In this document: piece after piece, positions 1 to 6,741 of the stretch
Layout: every line of letters starts with the position of its first letter
How positions within the stretch are numbered: position 1 is the first letter of the stretch
DNA from: Pirellulaceae bacterium
GTDB taxonomy: Bacteria; Planctomycetota; Planctomycetia; Pirellulales; Pirellulaceae
Length of the DNA stretch: 10,259 nt
Direction: 5' to 3'
Assembly (NCBI GenBank): GCA_013002105.1
Contig: JABDKS010000271.1
Coordinates: 1-10,259 of the forward strand
Position numbers and translations under genes: made by a program
Notes under the pieces: model-generated
Told to the model about the DNA's origin: nothing
The model's database searches: none
Seen by the model: only the letters and a program-made list of their open reading frames with translations

Positions 1-162
1 ACGATGTGGATTCTTGAATGAAACGATCGAGCCAGTTGTTGCTGGGTGACCACATCAGCGTTGGCCGACATCGCGTGATGATCGCAAAATTTACCGTTAG
101 AGAATTGAAAAACTCCGGCCCCCCCGGTAGGCTAGGATTTCGTGCAAGACAGCTTCTTGGAT

Positions 163-187
163 TGGCAAATCGATCACATATTTGCCA
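163..187. repeat. 8-bp inverted repeat, possible operator or weak terminator
   Basis: TGGCAAAT (163-170) and ATTTGCCA (180-187) are perfect reverse complements separated by 9 bases. The dyad lies about 200 bp upstream of the kinase start and is followed by TTTTCTAATT. The stem has only four GC pairs, so it would be a weak intrinsic terminator. The short spacing also suits a dimeric transcription factor. Function is inference only. Confidence 0.35.
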
Positions 188-238
188 TTTTCTAATTCGT
201 CATTTTGTCAACGCTCGATTTCTTTGTGGGGTACCAAG

Positions 239-406
239 ATGTGCGGATTGATTTGCTCAAGGCTTTCTCGACAACTGGCGGCTTGTTGGGAGCATGCAGT
301 GCTTATCGATGACCATGCAGTGCTTATCGATGACCATGCAGCGTTTATCGATGACCATGCAGCGCCTATCGATGACAAGGAGCATTCGCATGACGTCGTC
401 AGATAA
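239..406 (+). CDS. Possible 55-codon leader peptide overlapping the kinase start
   Basis: An ATG at 239 lies 7 nt after GGGG (228-231) and opens a 55-codon frame that ends with TAA at 404-406, 14 nt past the end of the kinase ATG and in a different frame. Its second half is the tandem array read in this frame, giving four repeats of the type HAVLIDD, HAVLIDD, HAAFIDD, HAAPIDD. The 21-bp unit keeps this frame open, so the frame may simply be a by-product of the array. If translated, ribosomes would terminate next to the kinase start, which could couple the two. I recognise no family, and the evidence for coding is weak. Confidence 0.15.
   Translation: MCGLICSRLSRQLAACWEHAVLIDDHAVLIDDHAAFIDDHAAPIDDKEHSHDVVR
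294..377 (+). repeat. Four-unit 21-bp tandem repeat carrying in-frame ATGs
   Basis: Four contiguous 21-bp units start at 294, 315, 336 and 357. Units 1 and 2 are identical, unit 3 differs by two bases, and unit 4 by three, the last change (C to A) running into the AAGGAG ribosome binding site. Every unit contains the palindrome ATCGAT and two ATG codons in the kinase frame (294, 309, 315, 330, 336, 351, 357, 372), before the preferred start at 390. Because the unit is a multiple of three, copy-number changes would never break a frame crossing it. Confidence 0.95.
377..382 (+). promoter_or_regulatory. Shine-Dalgarno AAGGAG that sets the kinase start
   Basis: AAGGAG lies 7 nt upstream of the ATG at 390 and is the best ribosome binding site in the leader. 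It argues that translation starts at 390 and not at the ATGs inside the tandem array. The first array ATG (294) has GGGAG (288-292) only 1 nt away, which is too close to serve it. Confidence 0.75.
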
Positions 407-3400
407 TAGCGGATCGATTCAGCCTGACGATTCCTCATTCACCGACGGACTATTGGACTCAGATTCGACGCAGTTGTCGCCTCAGACTTCACCCGAGACG
501 ACGCCGGGCGGGAGCGTCGGTTCGAGTCATCCCAAACGTGTCAATGTTCACCCTGGAGGTGGGCGGAGTGACAAAGGAGCGCCGACCGCGCGTCCAACGA
601 CACCTGGTGCCCATCATCCTTCGGTACCCGATGCGCCGGAGTATCGTGTCGGTGACATCGTCGAAAATCGCTACGAGATTCAGGGCCGACTGGGTCGTGG
701 CGGATTTGGTGCCGTTTACTCGGCACTGGATCGATCGCTCAATCGAGTTGTTGCGATCAAACAGTCGACGGGTTTAAGAAGTTTTGTTGCCGGACGGGTC
801 CGCAATGAAGCTCGCGCGGTCGCATCGCTGAATCATCCCAACATCGTCCAGATTCACGATCTGGTGCAGGTCAATGATGTTGAAATTCTGATCGTGATGG
901 AACGCCTCAACGGCATCTCCCTCGCCAAACGACTGAAGCAATCACGATTGACGCTGGCCGAATCCGTTAAAATTGGTATCGCGGTTACCGATGCGCTGAT
1001 GCATGCTCATGAACAGCAATTGGTGCATAGCGATTTGAAACCTGCAAATCTGTTCGTGTGTGACAACGGCGCGATCAAACTGCTGGATTTTGGTCTGGCC
1101 GTGGCATATTTCCCGGACCAATCCACCGAACTAATCGGCGGTACGCCCGGTTACATGTCGCCCGAGCAGATTCGGGGCGAATCTCATTTGATTGATGGCC
1201 GGACCGACATTTGGGCATTCGGGATCGTGCTGTTCGAAATGGTGACGGGGACACGCCCCTTTGTCGGCAAAAATGGTCGGAGAATCAATCTCCGAACACT
1301 CAGTAGCGCCGTCCCACCGCCGCGACAGCTCAATTCGGAGATCGACAACGAACTGCAGCGGATTGTGCTGAAGTGTTTGCAGCCGCTGATTAGTTCTCGC
1401 TATTCATCGACAGCTCAGCTTCGCGAGGATCTCGTGCAGTGGCTGGCCCAGCACGATGAGAGTGCATTAAGCGTGGACTCCGGCGGCGTCTTAACACGAT
1501 CGGGCGTGACCAGCAGCGTTCCCAGTTCCGCGAGATTGGCAAAACGTGGTCTCCAGCCATTTACCGAATCGGACGCCTCCACGTATCTGTCGTTGATTCC
1601 CGGCCCGCGTGACCGTGATGGAATCCCCGATTCGATTCGTTTTTGGAAACGATGGGCCGAGAGTGATGACCCGCAAACGGATTTCCCCGTCGGTGTGTTG
1701 TACGGACCCAGCGGATCGGGAAAGTCGTCTTACGTTCGAGCCGGGTTGTTCAAACAACTTAGTGCCGAGGTCTGCCGCGTCTATATCGAGTGCCGGCCGG
1801 GAAATTTGGGCGCCCGATTGTCTCGCATCATCGAAAATCGCCTCCGGGAACCTGAGAGCGGATCGTCGCTGCATGACCTGCTATGTCGATTGCGTAGCGG
1901 GGATCCCCGCCGGCATGGATTCGAGAAGCTATTGATTGTCTTGGATCAATTCGAATGTTGGGCCCACAACGCCAGTCTGGAAGAACGGATTGAATTTGCA
2001 GAAGCGCTACGGCAGTGCGATGGTGTCCAGATTCGCGCCTTGGTGGTGACACGCGACGACTACTGGACAGCGGCAAAAGAGCTGCTGCATTGGTTAGAAA
2101 TCCCAATGCAGGAGGACCGCAATGTGGCGTCCGTGGACCTGCTCGATCCGGCTCACGCCCAGCAAATTCTGGAATCGATCGGCCGTGAATCGGGCAGCCT
2201 GCCGGATGACGGCGAACCGCTTTCAGACGAACAGCAGCAGTTCTTGTCGCAAGCGGTCAGCGAACTGACGGTGGATGGTTCAGTCATCTGTGTGCATCTG
2301 GTGATGTTCGGCCAAATGGTTCGATTGCAAGAGTGGACACCGCGCGGCTTGCATGATAGCGGCGGAGTCGTTGGCGCATGTGCGTTGTTCTTCCAGGAAC
2401 TCTTCGAGCGCTCTGGCACGCACTCGCCCGAATATCGCCGCGTCGGTCCTGCCGTTCCCCATTTGCTTTCCAAGCTGGTCCCTCCGGTAGAAAGCAGCGT
2501 TGCAGACGTGGTCGCCAGCAAATCAGAATTGTCCCAGATCGTTACCGACGCTGGTTACGCACACTTATTCGATGATTGCCTGCGCGTGCTGAGTGAAGAC
2601 CTGCGAATCATCTCGGTGGTTGGATCTGACTCGCCTTCACCCGATCCGGTGAGCGACCCATCACAGGTCGATCCGCCGGACGAGCAATATCGGCTAGCTC
2701 ACGATTTCCTGGTCGATCCGATCAACCAATGTCTGTCACGTATGAACAGTCGCACGTGGCGTGGGCGAACGAAGTCACGGTTGGTCGAATTGAGCAATGT
2801 GTGGTGGCGCCGCAAAACCAATATCCATCTGCCGGGCTTTATCGAATACTTGTCACTGTTGCCTGGTGCGTTGCTGCAAAAACATGGCAAGGTCGAATCG
2901 CAGTATTTGCGTGCTGCAACGCGACTGCATGCGGGACGCATTTCGGCGGTGCTCTTAAGTTTTTTCGCGTTTGTGATGATGTCCATCGTCGCTTGGACGC
3001 AGTGGCGATCGGCCCAGGACGCCAATCGTCGGGAACTGACAGCCAATATCGACATGTTGCTAAATGGCGACGCTGCGGAGTTACCCACGCGTATCGACGT
3101 TTTGCGGTCATTCGGAAATGATGCAATCCAGGATATGACGGCGTGGAGCGAATCGGTTGACCCGAATTTGAAACTGCGTTCGCAGCTATTTTTGCAATCA
3201 GTCGATCCACAAAGCTTTCAATCGGTGGCGTCAATGTTGAACGTCGCATCGCCTGAGTTCTTTGAATCGATTTTGTCGATCGGGAATCGTACACCCGACG
3301 CGATCACATCGCTCCGTTCAATCGTGGCCGCTCCGTCGTCCATTCAATCCGATCGTGCGACGATCCTACTGGCCTATTTGGGTGACGATTCTGCGTTGCG

Positions 3401-4493
3401 GACACGGATGGCCGGCAGCGATGATGCGGGCGTCGATCAGGCATTGGTAGGTGTCGCGACCACTTGGCGTGGTAAGCCGGAACTTTGGGCCGACTTGCTT
3501 CACACGTCATCGGATCCACAGGTTCGATACCACGCGGCGGTCATTTTGGGCAGCTATCGTCCCGCCGAACTGATTCGTTCGTCGATCCAACTGGATCTCG
3601 CAAAACTGATCAATGACACCGACGCGGTCGTTCACAGCAGTGGACGGTATCTGGCAAACCACTTGGGACAGGATGCTTTTGCCATTGCATTAACGCCACC
3701 GGCCAATGCCGACTGGCGAGTGGGCCCGGACAACACGCCGATGGTCCGACTCGGTCCGGCTGACTTTACATTTACGCCGCGTAAGAACCCAGCCGTGAAA
3801 TCTGCGGCTCGCGAGGTTGCGATCAAAGTCGAACGACCGTTTTGGATGGCCACCATCCCCGTGTCGCAACGTCTGTACCGCCAATTTGCAGAGTCGGACG
3901 TGGCATCTCCGGAAGGATTCGATCCTGAGATTTCGCTTGAGAGGTTCGAAGCTCCCGATTATTTGTTGTCCGACGACAATCAACCGCAAGTAGGAATGAA
4001 TCTCGCGCAAGCGTACCAGTTTTGCAATTGGCTCAGTCGTCGCGACGGGCTGAAGCCGTGCTACCGTCCACGCGAAGTCGAGGAAATTGTTCGTGACCGA
4101 ACGACTCATACCATTCAGCCGATTCCTTGGACCTTTGACGATCAGGCCGACGGCTATCGCGTCCCAACGGTGAACGAATTCAACCTGGCCGCCCATTGCC
4201 GGTACACGCAAGGTCCGCTATCGCAGTTGGCTATTCAAATCGCAAAGCAAACGGGCACGTTTGATCCAGAGTACCGATTGGCGCACCAATTGTTCACGCT
4301 GATTCCGACTCGCTACGGTGGATTTCTGTACGATCCCCAGTTGTCGTGCTGGGTTTGCGGTGACGAACATATGGTCTCGCAAACGATTCATGAGCATTTC
4401 GTTCGCGGTGGGATGATGATTCAACCGCCGTGGCCAGGCACAGCGATCTATCTGGCACAAAACGGCACCGCGACACCCTTAGCGGCCGATTGA
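390..4493 (+). CDS. Membrane Ser/Thr kinase with nSTAND NTPase, HEAT-like and FGE/SUMF1-like domains
   Basis: A 1367-residue predicted signalling receptor. Residues 1-85 are a low-complexity Ser/Thr/Pro/Asp tail. The Hanks-type kinase (about 95-352) has the glycine loop GRGGFGAVY (102-110), VAIK Lys124, Glu140, HSDLKPAN (213-220), DFG (233-235) and GTPGYMSPEQ (251-260). The catalytic loop reads HSD instead of HRD. Next is an nSTAND-type NTPase: the pre-motif RGLQPF (386-391), PGPRDRDG (404-411), a Walker A with Lys445 and a Walker B LLIVLDQFE (514-522). A transmembrane helix (about 852-872) preceded by basic residues predicts a cytoplasmic kinase/NTPase. HEAT-like helical repeats (about 905-1095) and a divergent FGE/SUMF1-like domain (about 1110-1355; YRVPTVNEFNLAAH, FVRGG) would then be outside. 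The start at 390 is set by AAGGAG; starts inside the tandem array would add up to 32 residues. Ligand and substrates are unknown. The gene appears monocistronic within the window. Confidence 0.93.
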   Translation: MTSSDNSGSIQPDDSSFTDGLLDSDSTQLSPQTSPETTPGGSVGSSHPKRVNVHPGGGRSDKGAPTARPTTPGAHHPSVPDAPEYRVGDIVENRYEIQGRLGRGGFGAVYSALDRSLNRVVAIKQSTGLRSFVAGRVRNEARAVASLNHPNIVQIHDLVQVNDVEILIVMERLNGISLAKRLKQSRLTLAESVKIGIAVTDALMHAHEQQLVHSDLKPANLFVCDNGAIKLLDFGLAVAYFPDQSTELIGGTPGYMSPEQIRGESHLIDGRTDIWAFGIVLFEMVTGTRPFVGKNGRRINLRTLSSAVPPPRQLNSEIDNELQRIVLKCLQPLISSRYSSTAQLREDLVQWLAQHDESALSVDSGGVLTRSGVTSSVPSSARLAKRGLQPFTESDASTYLSLIPGPRDRDGIPDSIRFWKRWAESDDPQTDFPVGVLYGPSGSGKSSYVRAGLFKQLSAEVCRVYIECRPGNLGARLSRIIENRLREPESGSSLHDLLCRLRSGDPRRHGFEKLLIVLDQFECWAHNASLEERIEFAEALRQCDGVQIRALVVTRDDYWTAAKELLHWLEIPMQEDRNVASVDLLDPAHAQQILESIGRESGSLPDDGEPLSDEQQQFLSQAVSELTVDGSVICVHLVMFGQMVRLQEWTPRGLHDSGGVVGACALFFQELFERSGTHSPEYRRVGPAVPHLLSKLVPPVESSVADVVASKSELSQIVTDAGYAHLFDDCLRVLSEDLRIISVVGSDSPSPDPVSDPSQVDPPDEQYRLAHDFLVDPINQCLSRMNSRTWRGRTKSRLVELSNVWWRRKTNIHLPGFIEYLSLLPGALLQKHGKVESQYLRAATRLHAGRISAVLLSFFAFVMMSIVAWTQWRSAQDANRRELTANIDMLLNGDAAELPTRIDVLRSFGNDAIQDMTAWSESVDPNLKLRSQLFLQSVDPQSFQSVASMLNVASPEFFESILSIGNRTPDAITSLRSIVAAPSSIQSDRATILLAYLGDDSALRTRMAGSDDAGVDQALVGVATTWRGKPELWADLLHTSSDPQVRYHAAVILGSYRPAELIRSSIQLDLAKLINDTDAVVHSSGRYLANHLGQDAFAIALTPPANADWRVGPDNTPMVRLGPADFTFTPRKNPAVKSAAREVAIKVERPFWMATIPVSQRLYRQFAESDVASPEGFDPEISLERFEAPDYLLSDDNQPQVGMNLAQAYQFCNWLSRRDGLKPCYRPREVEEIVRDRTTHTIQPIPWTFDDQADGYRVPTVNEFNLAAHCRYTQGPLSQLAIQIAKQTGTFDPEYRLAHQLFTLIPTRYGGFLYDPQLSCWVCGDEHMVSQTIHEHFVRGGMMIQPPWPGTAIYLAQNGTATPLAAD

Positions 4494-4503
4494 AAGCGGG
4501 CGG

Positions 4504-4574
4504 AAAAGGTGTCAGGACTCAAAAATGCAAAGCACCCTTCGGGCCGAAAAGGTTTTTGAGTCCTGACCGCTTTT
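4504..4574. terminator. Long palindrome between convergent genes, likely bidirectional terminator
   Basis: GTCAGGACTCAAAAA (4511-4525) and TTTTTGAGTCCTGAC (4553-4567) form a perfect 15-bp inverted repeat. The match extends to 22-base arms (4504-4525 and 4553-4574) with two mismatches. The 27-nt loop contains CCCTTCGGG, able to form a small UUCG-type hairpin. Each strand has a TTTT tract 2-3 nt after the perfect stem, as expected of a terminator working in both directions. It starts 10 nt after the kinase stop and ends 35 nt before the stop of the convergent gene. It could also be one copy of a dispersed palindromic element. Confidence 0.7.
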
Positions 4575-4608
4575 GCTGTACCGCCGTCGTTTCAAGCGAT
4601 GCGACTGT

Positions 4609-5157
4609 TTATTGTTCGTAACACTCAGTCGAACATTCGTAGTAGCACTCGTAATACTCATCCGAGTTGCCGGGTCCTGGACATCCATAATCCGGGTCGT
4701 TGCAGTCGCATGTTCGCTTAGGAATTGCACCTTCGGCGTGTCCTGACGTCCCCATGCAGTGCCAATATTTTTTTAATGCCGCGGTTTGGCAAGCACGGAT
4801 CACTGCGGGACTGCCGCAATGCTCCCTCTCGCAACATCGGAGAGTCGCCTGCAATCTCGCTTGGCAACAACACGGCGACGTCCCCGGCGGTAACCAAGGA
4901 AAGTCGCACGGTGCACCGCCGCGCGCGACGGAACCACAGCACGTTGGGGCAGCGACAGATGCACTACACGCAGCGGGCGGGGGACAACTTGGTGCGGCTT
5001 GGCAACACGATGGTGCCGGCTGACAACAATTTGCGGTCGCTTGGCAACTGCGTTTCTTAAACAACCGACTCAACAAACCACCCGCATCGGCTGGCGATGA
5101 CATCCCGACCAGCATCGCACCGGCGAGCAAGATCAGTGGCATTTTCATTTTCAACAT
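4609..5157 (-). CDS. Small secreted cysteine-rich protein
   Basis: A 182-residue protein with an N-terminal signal peptide (MLKMKMPLILLAGAMLVG..., predicted cut after SPADA near residue 25) and 24 cysteines, about 15% of the mature chain. The first half is Pro/Ala/Cys-rich with degenerate CCQxAPSC repeats. The middle has spaced cysteines around a helical stretch (LQATLRCCEREHC ... TAALKKYWHC). The C-terminus is acidic and Tyr/Cys-rich (YYECYYECSTECYEQ). The start at 5157 is chosen because GGAG (5168-5165) sits 7 nt upstream and the signal peptide begins there; an ATG at 5184 would add nine residues. No enzymatic motif is visible. Planctomycete envelopes are known to be protein-rich with abundant cystine, so a disulfide-linked envelope role is possible, as is metal binding. 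Both are inference. Confidence 0.8.
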   Translation of the reverse strand: MLKMKMPLILLAGAMLVGMSSPADAGGLLSRLFKKRSCQATANCCQPAPSCCQAAPSCPPPAACSASVAAPTCCGSVARGGAPCDFPWLPPGTSPCCCQARLQATLRCCEREHCGSPAVIRACQTAALKKYWHCMGTSGHAEGAIPKRTCDCNDPDYGCPGPGNSDEYYECYYECSTECYEQ

Positions 5158-5164
5158 CTCGACA

Positions 5165-5168
5165 CTCC
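5165..5168 (-). promoter_or_regulatory. Shine-Dalgarno GGAG of the cysteine-rich gene
   Basis: GGAG on the - strand, 7 nt upstream of the ATG at 5157. It favours this start over the ATG at 5184, and it agrees with the beginning of the signal peptide. Confidence 0.6.
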
Positions 5169-5228
5169 AAACCCTGTAGACCAATAAAACTGCCTGTGCC
5201 CCCTAATCTGCCAGGCTACGATCAGTCG

Positions 5229-5257
5229 GTTATAGTTAGGGCGGACATCGATTGCAA
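5229..5257 (-). promoter_or_regulatory. Candidate sigma70-type promoter for the cysteine-rich gene
   Basis: On the - strand, TTGCAA (5257-5252) and TATAAC (5234-5229) are separated by exactly 17 nt. They match the -35 and -10 consensus at 4/6 and 5/6 positions. Transcription would start near 5222, giving a leader of about 65 nt before the ATG at 5157. It lies in the gap after the sulfatase stop, so the cysteine-rich gene probably has its own transcript. Planctomycete promoters are not well defined, so this is a pattern match. Confidence 0.4.
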
Positions 5258-5295
5258 CCAACGGGTGGTCAGGTAACCCTCGCCGTCGAAAGATG

Positions 5296-6741
5296 CTAAT
5301 TCTTGACGTCGATCAGTTGATCACGGCGCAATTTTTCCAAGATCTCGCGAACGACTGCCGGGTTTTGGTTCGCGATATTCGTGGTCTCCCCCAGGTCATT
5401 GGTTAGATCATAAAGTCGCCAGTCGGGTGCTTGCGGCTGCTCTGGCAGCGCAGATCGGTCCCCATTTTTACGTTTTGCACCTCGGTATTGGACCAGTTTC
5501 CATTTGCCGTATCGCACGCCGACCGACGTGGCACCCTCGCTACTGGCCCAATACAAATACTCGTGCTTTTTCTGCTCGTCGGAACTGCCAAGTAGCGTCG
5601 GAACGTAAGAAATGCCATCGGTCTCAGGCGGCTTTGTCTGGGCAAGTTCGCACGCGGTCGGAAGGAAATCCCAAAATGCCGAGGGCAAATCGCTCTGGCT
5701 GCCGGCGGCGATCTTTCCTGGCCAGCGAGCGATCATCGGTACGCGGATCCCGCCATCGTGCATCGAACGTTTGAAGCCTGTCAGTGGACCGTTGGAGTCA
5801 AAAAAATCGTGCTTATGTCCGCCTTCTTGGTGCGGCCCGTTGTCGGAAGTGAAAAACACGATCGTCTTTTCGTCAATCGAAAGCTCCTTTAACAACTGCA
5901 TCAACCGTCCCACGTCACTATCCATACGGCCAATCATCGCCGCAAAACCCTTTTCGGGATTGGGCCAATCTCGATCCGCGTACTGACCGTAGTCGGGCAC
6001 TTCCATGCCATCGCCGGTCACCCGTCCGCCTTCGTTATTAGCATGCGGAATCGTCCAGTGGATATGCAGCAAGAATGGCTGGTCTTTGTTCTGACGAACG
6101 AATTTTAAAGCTCGATCTGTCATCCAATCATGCGAATAGGTCACACGAGTTTTGGAAACGCGACCGCGACCGTTTTCGTAGTCACCAATTTCGTTGCCGG
6201 GCAAGATGACCTGTTGGTCGTTTTCCCAAAGATACGTTGGGTAGAAATTGTGCGCTTGGCTTTGGTTCAGATAGCCAAACCAGTAATCAAATCCATTGTT
6301 ATTGGGGTGCCCATCGTTGTGGACTTGCGCGGGGTCTTCGACGTGTCCCAATGCCCACTTTCCGACACCACCGGTGGCATACCCGGCCTGCTTGAGACTT
6401 TTGGCAACGGTCTGCTCCATCCCTGTCAGACTTCGCGACGCATTCCCGATCAGACCGGTGTGTCCGACGTGCATACCGGTCCACAGCACCAGGCGAGACG
6501 GGCGACAAACCGTGTGGCCTGAATAGTGATCCGTAAATCGCATTCCTTCGGCGGCCAATCGATCGATGTTCGGTGTCTCGATCACCTTCTGCCCATAACA
6601 ACCCAGGTCACCGTAGCCCAGATCATCGCACATGATGTAGATGATGTTTGGTTTCTCGGCACCGGCACAGGGACTGGCACACAAGCCGGCACCCAAGCTT
6701 GCGGTGCAGAGCAATATCAAGCAACGAAAGATTCGCATCAT
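5296..6741 (-). CDS. Secreted S1-family sulfatase (arylsulfatase A-like)
   Basis: A 481-residue type I sulfatase that would hydrolyse sulfate esters, probably on a sulfated glycan. A signal peptide (residues 1-28, ending CAGA/EK) sends it out of the cytoplasm. Visible active-site elements are the metal ligands Asp39-Asp40 (MCDDLGYGD), the formylglycine motif Cys79-R-P-S-R, the GKWALG lysine (128), IPHANN His233, TSDNG Asp300-Asn301 and Lys324 in GFKRS, followed by GGIRVP. The core appears complete and of normal family length. Its ATG overlaps the stop of the upstream ThuA-like gene by 4 bp (ATGA, 6741-6738). It has no good Shine-Dalgarno sequence of its own, which points to translational coupling. 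Cys79 needs conversion to formylglycine by an FGE; none is encoded here. The exact substrate cannot be read from sequence. Confidence 0.95.
   Translation of the reverse strand: MMRIFRCLILLCTASLGAGLCASPCAGAEKPNIIYIMCDDLGYGDLGCYGQKVIETPNIDRLAAEGMRFTDHYSGHTVCRPSRLVLWTGMHVGHTGLIGNASRSLTGMEQTVAKSLKQAGYATGGVGKWALGHVEDPAQVHNDGHPNNNGFDYWFGYLNQSQAHNFYPTYLWENDQQVILPGNEIGDYENGRGRVSKTRVTYSHDWMTDRALKFVRQNKDQPFLLHIHWTIPHANNEGGRVTGDGMEVPDYGQYADRDWPNPEKGFAAMIGRMDSDVGRLMQLLKELSIDEKTIVFFTSDNGPHQEGGHKHDFFDSNGPLTGFKRSMHDGGIRVPMIARWPGKIAAGSQSDLPSAFWDFLPTACELAQTKPPETDGISYVPTLLGSSDEQKKHEYLYWASSEGATSVGVRYGKWKLVQYRGAKRKNGDRSALPEQPQAPDWRLYDLTNDLGETTNIANQNPAVVREILEKLRRDQLIDVKN

Larger units (their letters stand above)
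1..389. other. Leader and intergenic region upstream of the kinase gene
   Basis: No gene can be confidently placed here. On the - strand an ATG at 71-69 opens a frame that runs off the left edge (MSANADVVTQQQLARSFHSR...). It could be the 5' end of a divergent gene, but it has no clear Shine-Dalgarno sequence and only about 23 codons are visible. On the + strand a stop at 19-21 could equally end an unseen upstream gene. The region contains a C7 run (119-125), an 8-bp dyad (163-187), a possible 55-codon leader frame (239-406) and the 21-bp tandem array (294-377). I found no convincing sigma70 -35/-10 pair for the kinase gene. Confidence 0.5.

Noticed and set aside
294..377. CRISPR array
   Set aside because: The 21-bp units are directly contiguous with no spacers, and there are no cas genes in the window.
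294..389. Kinase start at 294 or at another ATG in the array
   Set aside because: The only well-spaced strong ribosome binding site (AAGGAG, 377-382) serves ATG 390, and the extra residues are just the repeat translation.
3702..4493. Variable region of a diversity-generating retroelement, since C-type-lectin-fold domains attached to kinase/STAND proteins can be such targets
   Set aside because: No reverse transcriptase, template repeat or adenine-biased duplicate of the 3' end is visible in the window, and the C-terminus lacks the usual end motif. Neighbouring DNA was not available.
5296..6741. Lipoprotein signal in the sulfatase N-terminus (LGAGLC, ASPC)
   Set aside because: The residue before each cysteine is Leu or Pro, not Gly/Ala/Ser, so no proper lipobox is present; a type I signal peptide fits better.
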